Shown here: positions 26,187 to 34,405 of the stretch, in pieces
Position numbering within the stretch: position 1 is the stretch's first letter
Layout of the letters: every line of letters begins with the position of its first letter
NCBI RefSeq assembly: GCF_021602585.1
Contig: NZ_BQIP01000001.1
Location: 310,001-374,000, forward strand
From: Pseudomonas faucium
GTDB lineage: Bacteria; Pseudomonadota; Gammaproteobacteria; Pseudomonadales; Pseudomonadaceae
Direction: 5' to 3'
DNA length: 64,000 nt
Made by a program: the position numbers and the translations under genes
Notes under the pieces: generated by a model
Seen by the model: the letters and a program-made list of their open reading frames with translations, nothing else
What the model was told of the DNA's origin: nothing
The model's database searches: none

Positions 26187-26884
26187 ACACGGCCACTCAC
26201 AGGCAGCAGCGCACCGGTTACGGCTGCGGCGTCATCTGACAGAAGAAACGCAACCACTGCCGCCAGTTTCTCCGGCGTCACCCAACGGCTACTGTCCGCA
26301 TCAGGCATGTCGACGCGGTTGGCCGGGGTGTCAATAATGCTTGGCAACACGGCGTTGACCGTTACGCCACGATCCTTCAGCTCTTCAGCCAAAGCCTCGG
26401 TCAAGCGGGCTACTCCGGCCTTGGAAGCCGCGTAGGCTCCCATTCCTGTTGCAGCTTTGACAGAGGCCAGTGCTCCGATATTGACGATGCGCCCCGCCCC
26501 AGAGGCCAACAACTGCGGCAGCGCCGATTGCGAACTGGCCACGGCGGTACGCACGTTCATCTGATAAAGGCGATCCCAGGTATCCAGGGTGCCACCTTCG
26601 ATGGTCTCCCAGGCGAAGCCGCCCGCTACATTGACCAGACCATCAATGCCTCCCATCTGCGCCGCAACCTGTTCAAACGCAGCGCTGGCAGATTCCGCCG
26701 AAGTCAGGTCGACACCGCCCAGACACAGCAGATTCTCCGTATCGAGCAAGGCAGCCGGCACCTCGGCACGATCTAGCAAGGCAACCCGGGCGCCGCGTGC
26801 CAACAGGAATTTACCAAGCGTGCTGCCGAGGGCACCAAAGCCACCGGTGACGACTACCCTCTTGTCCAGTAGTGACTGGGACAT
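26183..26884 (-). CDS. ditG: Short-chain dehydrogenase/reductase
   Basis: 233 residues. NAD(P) motif TGGFGALGSTLGKFLLARG, LVNVAGG, and catalytic YxxxK in GAYAASKAGVARLTEAL are intact. It is coupled to ditH by a four-base overlap and preceded by AGAGGA. The gap to the divergent DUF35 gene contains operator site 6, so both directions may be co-regulated. Oxidation of a ring alcohol to a ketone is likely, but the substrate is not known. Confidence 0.85.
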   Translation of the reverse strand: MSQSLLDKRVVVTGGFGALGSTLGKFLLARGARVALLDRAEVPAALLDTENLLCLGGVDLTSAESASAAFEQVAAQMGGIDGLVNVAGGFAWETIEGGTLDTWDRLYQMNVRTAVASSQSALPQLLASGAGRIVNIGALASVKAATGMGAYAASKAGVARLTEALAEELKDRGVTVNAVLPSIIDTPANRVDMPDADSSRWVTPEKLAAVVAFLLSDDAAAVTGALLPVSGRV

Positions 26885-26948
26885 CGTGAAATCCTCTTGT
26901 TGTTTTACGGCGTGGACAGTCGGCCCTCGCCTTCTTTCGGGTAAATAT

Positions 26949-26973
26949 ATGACACTTTTTTAAAATATGTACA
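26949..26973. promoter_or_regulatory. 25-bp operator-like palindrome (site 6)
   Basis: ATGACA-N13-TGTACA in the divergent ditG / DUF35 intergenic region, 65 bp from ditG and 12 or 48 bp from the DUF35 start, depending on the codon used. Confidence 0.6.
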
Positions 26974-26984
26974 AATGATACCGT

Positions 26985-27419
26985 ATGACCTCAAGTCAAA
27001 CATTCACCTGCGGACCGCTGATGCCTAGAAAACTTCCTGCACTCAACGCCGATACCCGCGCCTTCTGGCAAGGCGGCGAACAGGGCGAATTGCTCATTCA
27101 TCACTGCGCGGCCTGCAGCCGCTATTTCCATCCGCCCGCCCCGTTGTGCCCCCACTGCGCCAGCTTCGAAGTGGCGCCCAAAGCGGTGTCCGGCAAGGGC
27201 AAAGTGCTCAGCTACACCATTAACTATCAGGCCTGGAACCCCGACCTTGAGGTGCCCTATGTGGTCGCGATCATTGAGCTGGCGGAACAACCCGGCTTGC
27301 AGTTCGTGAGCAACGTGGTGGGCCTGCCGGTCACGGATGTGCATATCGACATGCCGGTACGGGTCAGCTTCCTCAATGTCGAGGATGTCTGGTTGCCTCT
27401 GTTCGAGAAGGATCAGTGA
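26985..27419 (+). CDS. DUF35 (zinc ribbon plus OB-fold) protein, partner of thiolase-like DitF
   Basis: Up to 144 residues; an alternative ATG at 27021 (132 residues) gives an N-terminus more typical of the family, and neither has a strong ribosome binding site. A zinc ribbon, CAACSRYFHPPAPLCPHC, is followed by an OB-fold (KGKVLSYTINYQAWNP, VPYVVAIIELAEQPG). DUF35 proteins bind acyl-CoA and pair with thiolase-like proteins. In steroid side-chain catabolism the Ltp2 aldolase works with a DUF35 domain. Its stop overlaps the ditF start, so the two are made together. Confidence 0.85.
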   Translation: MTSSQTFTCGPLMPRKLPALNADTRAFWQGGEQGELLIHHCAACSRYFHPPAPLCPHCASFEVAPKAVSGKGKVLSYTINYQAWNPDLEVPYVVAIIELAEQPGLQFVSNVVGLPVTDVHIDMPVRVSFLNVEDVWLPLFEKDQ

Positions 27420-28609
27420 TGTTCGATCATCGTTATGAAAAAGACGTCGCCATCACCGGCATCGGCCAATCGGAAATCGGACGACCGTCAAACAAATCCG
27501 CCATGCGCCTGACCCTGGATGCGTGCCTGCAAGCCATTGCCGACGCAGGCCTTCAGCGCAGCGACATCGACGGTGTGGCCTGCTGGCCTGGTGACAACAA
27601 CAATGGCGACCCGTTCTCACCGGTCGGCCCCAGCGCACTGAAAAGTGCCCTGGGGCTCAACGTCAACTGGTTCGGCGGTGGGTATGAGGGACCCGGCCCG
27701 CTCACCGGGGTGATCAACGGGGCTATGGCGATTGCAGCCGGCCTGTGCAATCACGTACTGGTGTTTCGCACCATCACCGAAGCATCGGCCCGCATGACCA
27801 ATAAACAGGCGGGTGCCCTGACCAACAAAACCCAGGGCCGCGACAGCAGCTATGCCTGGCAATGGTTCACCCCCTTCAATGTGCAATCGGGCATTAACCT
27901 GATGGCGCTGTATGCCCAGCGTCACTTCCACGAGTACGGCACCCGCCCCGAGCAACTGGCACAGATCGCCCTGACGTGTCGGCAGAACGCCACGCGCAAT
28001 CCCAAGGCGCTGTATCGCACGCCCATGAGTATGGACGACTACATGGCCTCGCGGATGATTTCCTCGCCGTTGCGCATGTTCGACTGCGACGTGCATTGCG
28101 ATGGCTCCACCGCCATTGTGCTGTCGCGCCGCGATATCGCTCAGGACCTACCGAACAAACCCATTCGCATCGAGGCCATGGGCTCAGCGTTGAATCAGCC
28201 GTGGTCGTGGGACCAGATCTCGCTGACAAAAATGGCCGCTTTCGACGTCGGGCAGATGATGTGGGCGCGCACCGACTACACCCCGCAGGATGTGGGCTCC
28301 GCGCAGTTGTATGACGGATTTTCGATACTGACGATGATCTGGCTAGAGGCCTTGGGCCTGTGCCCTACCGGAGAGAGTGGCGCCTTCGTTGAGGGCGGCA
28401 ACCGCATCGCATTGGATGGCAGCCTGCCGCTCAATACTAACGGCGGTCAGCTCTCGGGTGGTCGAACCCATGGGCTGGGTTATGTGCATGAGGCTTGTCT
28501 GCAACTGTGGGGGCGCGCCGAAGGTCGGCAAACCCGTGAACACAGTGTCAGTACGGTGGCAGCGGGTGGCGGCCCGCTGGGTGGCAGCCTGCTGTTGGTA
28601 CGCGAGTAA
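27419..28609 (+). CDS. ditF: Thiolase-like (SCP-x/Ltp2-type) protein lacking the nucleophilic Cys
   Basis: 396 residues from ATG 27419, with GAGAAGGA upstream and a TGATG overlap with the DUF35 stop. The fold is thiolase-like (TGIGQSEIGRPSNKSAMRL; GGQLSGGRTHGLGYVHEACLQ), but the segment that should carry the nucleophilic Cys reads GGYEGPGPLTGVINGAMA, with no Cys. Non-condensing relatives with a DUF35 partner, such as Ltp2, are retro-aldolases. I infer that this pair releases a fragment from a beta-hydroxyacyl-CoA by aldol cleavage rather than by thiolysis; lipid-transfer is the older default label. Confidence 0.85.
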   Translation: MFDHRYEKDVAITGIGQSEIGRPSNKSAMRLTLDACLQAIADAGLQRSDIDGVACWPGDNNNGDPFSPVGPSALKSALGLNVNWFGGGYEGPGPLTGVINGAMAIAAGLCNHVLVFRTITEASARMTNKQAGALTNKTQGRDSSYAWQWFTPFNVQSGINLMALYAQRHFHEYGTRPEQLAQIALTCRQNATRNPKALYRTPMSMDDYMASRMISSPLRMFDCDVHCDGSTAIVLSRRDIAQDLPNKPIRIEAMGSALNQPWSWDQISLTKMAAFDVGQMMWARTDYTPQDVGSAQLYDGFSILTMIWLEALGLCPTGESGAFVEGGNRIALDGSLPLNTNGGQLSGGRTHGLGYVHEACLQLWGRAEGRQTREHSVSTVAAGGGPLGGSLLLVRE

Positions 28610-28618
28610 CGAAGCGTC

Positions 28619-29404
28619 TCAGTAGAGAACGCCAGCCACTTCGTTACAGAACTCGATCAGTGCCTTGCCCAGGTCGGCAAGGCCTGCTTCATCCCGTTGT
28701 CCGCGGAACATCACTGCGGAAACCGTGAAGTCGATGCTGTGGTTGGGCGAGTAGACCGGCGCGGCAATGGCCAGAATCCCTCCGGAAAAATGTCCGTCGT
28801 CAAGGGCCCAACCGCGTTCAGCCGCTTGTCTCACCTCTTCGCGATAAACCTCCAGCGATAAAGGCTGAGCCCAACGAATCGTGTCGAAACTGCTCTGAAC
28901 TTCTGGATCGTCGAGGTCGATCTGAGTCGCGAACAAGCGCCCACTGGCGCCCATCAAAATCGGCAGGCGCTGCCCTTCAGCCATATCGATACGCACATCG
29001 GTCGGGCTGGCAGCCGAGGCGACAATGCCAATCCGGTCGGGGCTCATTTTGCGCCACAGGGTGATGGTCACCCGCTGGCGCGCAGCCAGGTTTTGTAACA
29101 GGGGCTTGGCCATCTGCACGCGATGGCCCTGGGTAACGACGTGTTCGACAAGACGCGCCAGCCCTAGGCCAACCGAATAGCGTTTGGACAGTGCACTGAA
29201 GTCGACAACGTCCTCCTGGACAAGCGTACGCAGGATGTTGAAGCAGGTGCTGGGATTGATTTTCAACTGGCGAGCGATGTCCACCGAACGTTCCGGTGTC
29301 CCTGCCTGGCTGAGGTAGCGCAGGATGCGTATAGCGTTGGAAACGGGCTTGACGAGGGTTGCGCCGGCCGATTTGGTGCTGTCGTTGACGTCAGTTAAGT
29401 CCAT
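28619..29404 (-). CDS. ditR: IclR-family transcriptional regulator
   Basis: 261 residues from ATG 29404 (a TTG 54 bases upstream is less likely). The N-terminal winged helix includes RYLSQAGTPERSVDIARQL and INPSTCFNILRTLVQED; the C-terminal IclR effector domain includes GILAIAAPVYSPNHSIDF. In BKME-9 DitR is an inducer-dependent activator of ditA3. It lies between ditF and ditE. I see no good copy of the repeated palindrome upstream of it, so it is probably not in its own regulon by that site. Confidence 0.9.
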   Translation of the reverse strand: MDLTDVNDSTKSAGATLVKPVSNAIRILRYLSQAGTPERSVDIARQLKINPSTCFNILRTLVQEDVVDFSALSKRYSVGLGLARLVEHVVTQGHRVQMAKPLLQNLAARQRVTITLWRKMSPDRIGIVASAASPTDVRIDMAEGQRLPILMGASGRLFATQIDLDDPEVQSSFDTIRWAQPLSLEVYREEVRQAAERGWALDDGHFSGGILAIAAPVYSPNHSIDFTVSAVMFRGQRDEAGLADLGKALIEFCNEVAGVLY

Positions 29405-29492
29405 GCCCGATCCAGTAACTTTGAGAAGCCGGCATTCTAACCTGAGAATGAACGGCAACGTAAAAGTTTTAACTGGGAATTATCCGAACGAA

Positions 29493-31079
29493 TTAGTGGG
29501 TTTGCCTCTCCAGTGGCTGGTAGATCAATCGACGGGTTTGCAGGTCTTCGCGACGAAAACGCTCAAGCAGACGCTCCTGAGTCTGGTCTGCCTGGGTCAC
29601 CCGCACCTGCTGACGCAAGTATTCCAGCCAGGACTCGACAATGAATCGCTCGCTGTAAAGCTGCGGGTCAGCCATGTCGCGATACAGACGCCAGTTCTGC
29701 GCTCCGTTGCGCCGCCGCGCCTTGCCTACGGTATACACCACCTTCAGGAAATCATCACGGTCGGACGTAGCCACCTGGTACACGATCTCGACCCACACCG
29801 GCCCTTCGCCATGGGAAACCGGACTACCCAATTGTGGATTGTCGGCCAGTTGCACTTCGGCAAAATCCGCTTCATGTCCCAGTTCTATTCGGCCGCTACG
29901 CGTCAACAGGAGGCCGACCAACAACAATAGCGTCGCCAACAACAGACTTTCGCTGACGCCCAACGATTGCGCCAGCGCGCCCCATAACGCTCCTCCGGCG
30001 GCCATTGCACCCATCAGGATCAATACGTAGACCGACGCAACCCGTGCACGCACCCAGTTGGCGGCATACGTCTGCACAACCGTGGAAATGGTCGCATTGA
30101 CCGCCATCCAGCCAACCCCTGCCAGCAACATCATCGCGCAGACGCCATAGCGATTACGCGACAGCGCAGCGGTCAGGGTGGCAACAGCAAAGGCGACGGT
30201 GCCGCAGATCAGCAAGTGACGCATGCTCACCGAGCGATACAAGCGCGGCAAGATTAACGCAGCCAATACAGCCCCCACCCCTAGAAACGCCATCAGCAAG
30301 CCGTAGCCACCCGCCTCCATGCCCAATTGCTGCTTGGCAACCAATGGCATCAATGCCCACAACGCGCTGGCGCAGCTGGTAAATACCAAGACCTGCTTCA
30401 GCGCATTGAACAGCACCGGCGAATGACGGATATAACGCAAACCACTGCGCATGCCCCCGGTCAGGGTTTCCGGTGGCAAGCCAACAGTCGGTGGGCTTGG
30501 CGTAAGGCTGAATAGGAAAAGCAACACAGCGAACAAGCACAGCGCTATCACCAGGAATACTGAGGCGGTGCTCCAGTAGGCAATCAGGGCGCCCGCCAGA
30601 GCCGGCCCCAAGGCACGGGTAGCATTGATGGCGATACCGTTCAATGACACCGCCGCCGGCACTTGGTCCCGTGAAATCACGCTGACCATCGTCACCATCC
30701 ACGCCGACATTCCCAAGGCACTGCCGGTACCCAGCACAAAGGTAAACGCCAACAGCCCCCAGGTTTCCAGATGCGCGCTATACGCCAGTGCGCACAGGAC
30801 CAGTGCAGCGAACAGCATCATGCACTGCGTAATGATCAGCCAACGGCGACGCTCCACCCGATCGGCAATCACTCCGCCAGGGAAGGCAAATAGAAATACA
30901 GGCAAGGTCACGGCGGTTTGTACCAGGGAAACCATTGCCGCGGATGTGGTCAACGTGGTCATGATCCACGCTGCAGCGACCGTCTGCATCCAGATCGCCA
31001 TGTTAATCACTGCGCCTGCCAGCCATAAGCCGCGGAACGCCTTGTTGCGAAACGGCGCCCACGCCGAGCCCTCGCTCAT
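29493..31079 (-). CDS. ditE: MFS permease with C-terminal soluble extension (MFS_3 family)
   Basis: 528 residues from the second of two adjacent ATGs (31079), the one better spaced from GAGGAG. The N-terminal ~400 residues form a 12-helix MFS transporter (GGVIADRVERRRWLIITQ is the A-motif). The C-terminal ~120 residues are soluble (PVWVEIVYQVATSDRDDFL; FIVESWLEYLRQQVRV) and resemble the small dimeric ABM-like domain found in MFS_3 (DUF894) proteins. In BKME-9 the permease gene ditE is linked to these genes. Transport of abietanes or products is inferred. Confidence 0.85.
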   Translation of the reverse strand: MSEGSAWAPFRNKAFRGLWLAGAVINMAIWMQTVAAAWIMTTLTTSAAMVSLVQTAVTLPVFLFAFPGGVIADRVERRRWLIITQCMMLFAALVLCALAYSAHLETWGLLAFTFVLGTGSALGMSAWMVTMVSVISRDQVPAAVSLNGIAINATRALGPALAGALIAYWSTASVFLVIALCLFAVLLFLFSLTPSPPTVGLPPETLTGGMRSGLRYIRHSPVLFNALKQVLVFTSCASALWALMPLVAKQQLGMEAGGYGLLMAFLGVGAVLAALILPRLYRSVSMRHLLICGTVAFAVATLTAALSRNRYGVCAMMLLAGVGWMAVNATISTVVQTYAANWVRARVASVYVLILMGAMAAGGALWGALAQSLGVSESLLLATLLLLVGLLLTRSGRIELGHEADFAEVQLADNPQLGSPVSHGEGPVWVEIVYQVATSDRDDFLKVVYTVGKARRRNGAQNWRLYRDMADPQLYSERFIVESWLEYLRQQVRVTQADQTQERLLERFRREDLQTRRLIYQPLERQTH

Positions 31080-31117
31080 CATTACTCCTCAGCGTTTCAG
31101 CCTGTCGAAATCAGGGA

Positions 31118-32002
31118 TTAGTTTTCCAGCGGATGGCCCAGCCGCCCTACCGCACGCGCCGGGTTGAGCTGACGTGGCAGAGCAATGGTATTGCGCAGTC
31201 GACCGATGCCTTGAATGTGCGCCTCAACCCGGTCCCCCGGTTGTAAAAAGCGCCCACTTTCCAGACCCACACCGTGGGTTGAACCGGTAAACACCAGATC
31301 GCCCGGACGCAGGCTGATGCGTGCATCCAGATAATTGAGCAGCTCATCCAAAGCAAAAATCATTTGCCGGGTATTGTCCTGCTGGCGTAGCTCATCGTTG
31401 ACGCTCAGACGCATATCCAGTGCAGGCTGTCCTGTTATCTGCAACTCATTCGCCGTCACGATCCAGGGTCCCACCGGGGTCGTACGGTCCATGGCTTTCT
31501 GGGTCAACAGGTCAAGGCGGCCAATCTGTTTACCGGCGTCGCGCGCACTGATGTCATTACCTACCGTGTAGCCCAGCAAGCAATTACTGGCATTGGGCTC
31601 ATCCAGCAGTGGTCGTCCGACTACAGCGACCAGTTCCACTTCGTAATCAAGTTGGCGGGTCAACGGTGGAAACTCGATCTGGTCCTCCGCACCGACCAGC
31701 GCAGACTCCGGCTTGATGTAAGCCAGGGGATGCGCTGGCGCAGCGCTGCCCAGGCGCTCGAGGTGGCTAAGGTAATTGAGTCCGACGCCAAACACCCTGC
31801 CACCCGGCTCCAGGGGCACAAGCAAGCGTGCGGCAGACAGCGGCAACCACTCGCCAACCAGACCGAGCGCGTCCGGAACCAGCCCCGAACCCAGCCCGGC
31901 CCAGTCAGCGAACGGCGCGTTAATCCTACGCAAGCGGTTGCCATGCGCGTCGAGAGACGCCCAGAACGCCTGCCCAGCCACCTCGACCCGCGCCAGGCGC
32001 AT
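31118..32002 (-). CDS. ditD: Fumarylacetoacetate hydrolase-family protein
   Basis: 294 residues from ATG 32002, directly after the ditC stop; the longer frame lies inside ditC. FAH-fold features: GVGLNYLSHLERLG, YEVELVAVVGRPL, YTVGNDISARDAG and GDLVFTGSTHGVGLE. It resembles DitM in architecture. Because it is immediately downstream of the extradiol dioxygenase, hydrolysis or decarboxylation of the ring-cleavage product is the most likely job. Confidence 0.85.
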   Translation of the reverse strand: MRLARVEVAGQAFWASLDAHGNRLRRINAPFADWAGLGSGLVPDALGLVGEWLPLSAARLLVPLEPGGRVFGVGLNYLSHLERLGSAAPAHPLAYIKPESALVGAEDQIEFPPLTRQLDYEVELVAVVGRPLLDEPNASNCLLGYTVGNDISARDAGKQIGRLDLLTQKAMDRTTPVGPWIVTANELQITGQPALDMRLSVNDELRQQDNTRQMIFALDELLNYLDARISLRPGDLVFTGSTHGVGLESGRFLQPGDRVEAHIQGIGRLRNTIALPRQLNPARAVGRLGHPLEN

Positions 32003-32003
32003 G

Positions 32004-32954
32004 TCAGCGTTTGGCCAAGTAGATGGGCAAGTACTCAGGATCGAGCACTTCTTCTGGCGTCTTGACACTGGTACCGAGAATCGGACCGACCATTTCGTGC
32101 CCCCACAGGCTGAGTTTCTCCGGGTTCAACTCGTAGGGATCGCCTTGCCAAGGCTCAATTTCCGCAATGGTCTCGAAGGCAAATCCGGACGGGTTGAAAT
32201 GGTAGAAGGACAGATGGGGATCCTGGGCATGTTGACCCAGGGTCATCATCATCGGCAGTTCTCGCTGACGCACAATGTCGTAGGTTTCGCCAACATCTCG
32301 CACATTGCGCACAAACAGCCCGACATGTTGCACACCCATGCGGCCCGGTCCATGGCCGTAGGCGATGTCATGACTGGTGTGGTGGTTGAGTTTGGAGCGG
32401 AAGAAGCCGGTGCGTCCCTTGCCCGCGCCCGCGCCATACCAACTGAAACCCATGACGTTGAGCAGGAAGTCTTCCAGTTCCGGGGTGTAGTCCGGGGTGA
32501 TTAGGACCACATGGCCGGCGCCACGTTCATCAGCTAGGAAACCGCTGTGTGGGCGGCCAGGCAGGAATGAACGCGGAAGCCACTTTTGCCCGTAAAACAA
32601 TTCGTGCTGATAGCCCACCGGATCACGGAAGCGTACGAGTTCGCGCACCCCACGCTTTTCACACAATTGAGCGTCGCCACGGGTGTATTCCACATTGGCT
32701 GCTGCCAGCTTCTTGATACCGTCCTCGAAGGCCATGCGCCCTACCGCTTCCCAGCCAATATAGGCAATACGATCCACTTTGCCTGGATGAAAAGCGAAGC
32801 GATGGCGGCGATCGTCGATTCTGAAGTACAGCGACTCCGGGTCATTATCAGGATTCTTGCCGATGCCGAAGCCCATCACCTGCGGGCCATACTCACGCCA
32901 AGCTTCGAGGTTGGGGGTTTCGAACCCCATGTATCCGATACCAATGATGTCCAC
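32004..32954 (-). CDS. ditC: Extradiol ring-cleavage dioxygenase (VOC superfamily)
   Basis: 316 residues, typical of two-domain type I extradiol dioxygenases (BphC/HsaC-like). Iron-ligand candidates: His in GAGHVVLITPD, His in GVQHVGLFVRN and a Glu in FETIAEIEPW. The N-terminal non-catalytic domain begins IIGIGYMGFETPNLEAW. DitC cleaves the catechol formed from 7-oxo-11,12-dihydroxy-abietane. The order ditA3-ditB-ditC-ditD-ditE on one strand matches my memory of BKME-9. Confidence 0.9.
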   Translation of the reverse strand: MDIIGIGYMGFETPNLEAWREYGPQVMGFGIGKNPDNDPESLYFRIDDRRHRFAFHPGKVDRIAYIGWEAVGRMAFEDGIKKLAAANVEYTRGDAQLCEKRGVRELVRFRDPVGYQHELFYGQKWLPRSFLPGRPHSGFLADERGAGHVVLITPDYTPELEDFLLNVMGFSWYGAGAGKGRTGFFRSKLNHHTSHDIAYGHGPGRMGVQHVGLFVRNVRDVGETYDIVRQRELPMMMTLGQHAQDPHLSFYHFNPSGFAFETIAEIEPWQGDPYELNPEKLSLWGHEMVGPILGTSVKTPEEVLDPEYLPIYLAKR

Positions 32955-33021
32955 GTTATTTCACCTTGTTATTGTTCGAGATGAAAAGGTGCAAATGGCA
33001 CCTGCTCTGGCGTCGCGTGTA

Positions 33022-33780
33022 TTAGATCGCCAGCAACCCGCCGTCGATGACGATGTCCGAACCGGTAATGAACGACGCCTCGTCAGAAGCTACAAAAACG
33101 GCCATCGCCACGACTTCTTCGGGCTCGCCCGGGCGGTCCATCAAGACACCGTCCAGCAACATGGCGCGCATCTTGGGATCTTCCAGAAACGGCCGAGTAC
33201 CCGGTGTAGCGACAAATCCGGGGCTCAAACTGACCGCCCGAATACCGAACGGCGCCCCTTCCACGGCCAATTGCCGCGTGAAGGACACCACAGCGCCCTT
33301 GGCAGCCGAGTGCGCTGAGATACCCGCCACTTTTGAACCACCCCAGGCGGCAGTCGAGGACACGTTGATAATCACGCCGCGCTGCTCGGCCAAGTGGTTC
33401 CAGGCATATTTGGTGGTGTAGAACAGAAGGTCGATTTCATTGCGCATGGTGAACTGCCAATCTTCGATCGACATTTCGCTGACCAGTCCGAAACGTGCGG
33501 CGGACGCATTGTTGTACAGAATGTCGATGCGGCCGTGCTCAACGACAGCAGCATCGATCCAGGCCTTGGCCTGTACATGATCGCCCAGGTCCACGGGGGC
33601 CGAGCCGTAGAGGGTAAACCCCTCGTCTCGCATCAAGGCTGCCGTCTCTTCATGGCCTTCGGCGTTAAAGTCGCAACCGACCACGATTGCCCCTTCCCGG
33701 GCAAAACGCAACGCCGCGGCCCGGCCCTGGCCACCACCGGTACCGGTGATCAGCGCAACTTTGTTGTGTAAACGTCCCAT
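33022..33780 (-). CDS. ditB: Short-chain dehydrogenase, His in place of the catalytic Tyr
   Basis: 252 residues from ATG 33780 (GAGG at the right distance; a GTG two codons earlier is too close). NAD(P) motif TGTGGGQGRAAALRFA, LYNNASA, and VSSTAAWGG. The usual YxxxK reads AHSAAKGAV, so Tyr is replaced by His while Lys is kept. Its position between the ferredoxin and extradiol genes suggests the diol dehydrogenase step, but the altered active site makes that uncertain; DECR-like SDRs also lack this Tyr. Confidence 0.83.
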   Translation of the reverse strand: MGRLHNKVALITGTGGGQGRAAALRFAREGAIVVGCDFNAEGHEETAALMRDEGFTLYGSAPVDLGDHVQAKAWIDAAVVEHGRIDILYNNASAARFGLVSEMSIEDWQFTMRNEIDLLFYTTKYAWNHLAEQRGVIINVSSTAAWGGSKVAGISAHSAAKGAVVSFTRQLAVEGAPFGIRAVSLSPGFVATPGTRPFLEDPKMRAMLLDGVLMDRPGEPEEVVAMAVFVASDEASFITGSDIVIDGGLLAI

Positions 33781-33830
33781 CCGCACATCCTCAACTCTGT
33801 GGTTATCAGTGACGACTGGTGCTCACGCCA

Positions 33831-34067
33831 TCAAACGGATTCGTCTTCCGGGGTAATGGGCTCAAGCCAGATGGCCTCCGCCGGACAGGCGGCGGCACCT
33901 TCGCGGGCTTCCTCCTCCAGCTCGGGCGCTACATGGGCATCGTCGATGTACACCAGACCATCGGCATCAAGCTTGTACAGGTTGGGGCAGATCGCGGCAC
34001 ACAAGCCGTAACCACAGCAGCGGCTACGGTCTGCCACGGCTTTGAATTGCGCTTTTTCTGAACTCAC
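33831..34067 (-). CDS. ditA3: 3Fe-4S/4Fe-4S-type ferredoxin for the DitA dioxygenase
   Basis: 78 residues, starting at GTG 34067 with AAGGAG seven bases upstream. Cysteines at 17, 18, 23, 27 and 61 (SRCCGYGLCAAICPN and AAACPAEA) give a CxxYxxC...CP pattern like the small ferredoxins that serve P450s. Rieske dioxygenases usually use a Rieske or plant-type ferredoxin, so this type is notable and is a hallmark of DitA in BKME-9. Position, about 9 kb from ditA1, also agrees. Operator site 7 lies 38 bp upstream; DitR is known to activate this gene. Confidence 0.92.
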   Translation of the reverse strand: MSSEKAQFKAVADRSRCCGYGLCAAICPNLYKLDADGLVYIDDAHVAPELEEEAREGAAACPAEAIWLEPITPEDESV

Positions 34068-34104
34068 TTTTTTTCTCCTTATCAGGTCCAGTCACGGCAA
34101 ATTA

Positions 34105-34129
34105 TGAACACTTATTTATTTTATGTGCA
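34105..34129. promoter_or_regulatory. 25-bp operator-like palindrome (site 7)
   Basis: TGAACA-N13-TGTGCA, 38 bp upstream of ditA3, whose transcription is DitR-dependent in BKME-9. Confidence 0.7.
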
Positions 34130-34304
34130 ATTAATTTTTATCGCGGATATGCTGATACTCATCGGCGCCTTGGGAACACCTTGGTGGGCTTGAAGCGACT
34201 GGATGTTGAACAGACTGATTCAAAAGACCTGTTCGACGCAGGAAATTCGTTTGTCTATGAGTCAGATAGCTCTGCTGGACAAAGCGAAAATTCTGATTTT
34301 ATTC

Positions 34305-34329
34305 TGAATAAAATATCGAATTCTGTTCA
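34305..34329. promoter_or_regulatory. 25-bp operator-like palindrome (site 8)
   Basis: TGAATA-N13-TGTTCA, 77 bp upstream of the MFS gene at 34406, in the same divergent gap as site 7. Each direction thus has its own copy. Confidence 0.65.
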
Positions 34330-34405
34330 AAGAATCTGCCGGCGGTGGTCCTCCCCCCCTTGCAGCAGTGCTTGGCTCAACAAAACCTATAAGGAAGCCA
34401 ACCCC

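Noticed and set aside
29405-29492. A copy of the 25-bp motif upstream of ditR
   Set aside because: TGAACG occurs near 29448, but there is no matching half-site 13 bases away, so I do not count it.
34181-34405. N-terminal extension of the MFS frame
   Set aside because: The 75 extra codons would run through operator site 8 and lack membrane-protein character; ATG 34406 has an AAGGA at the right distance.
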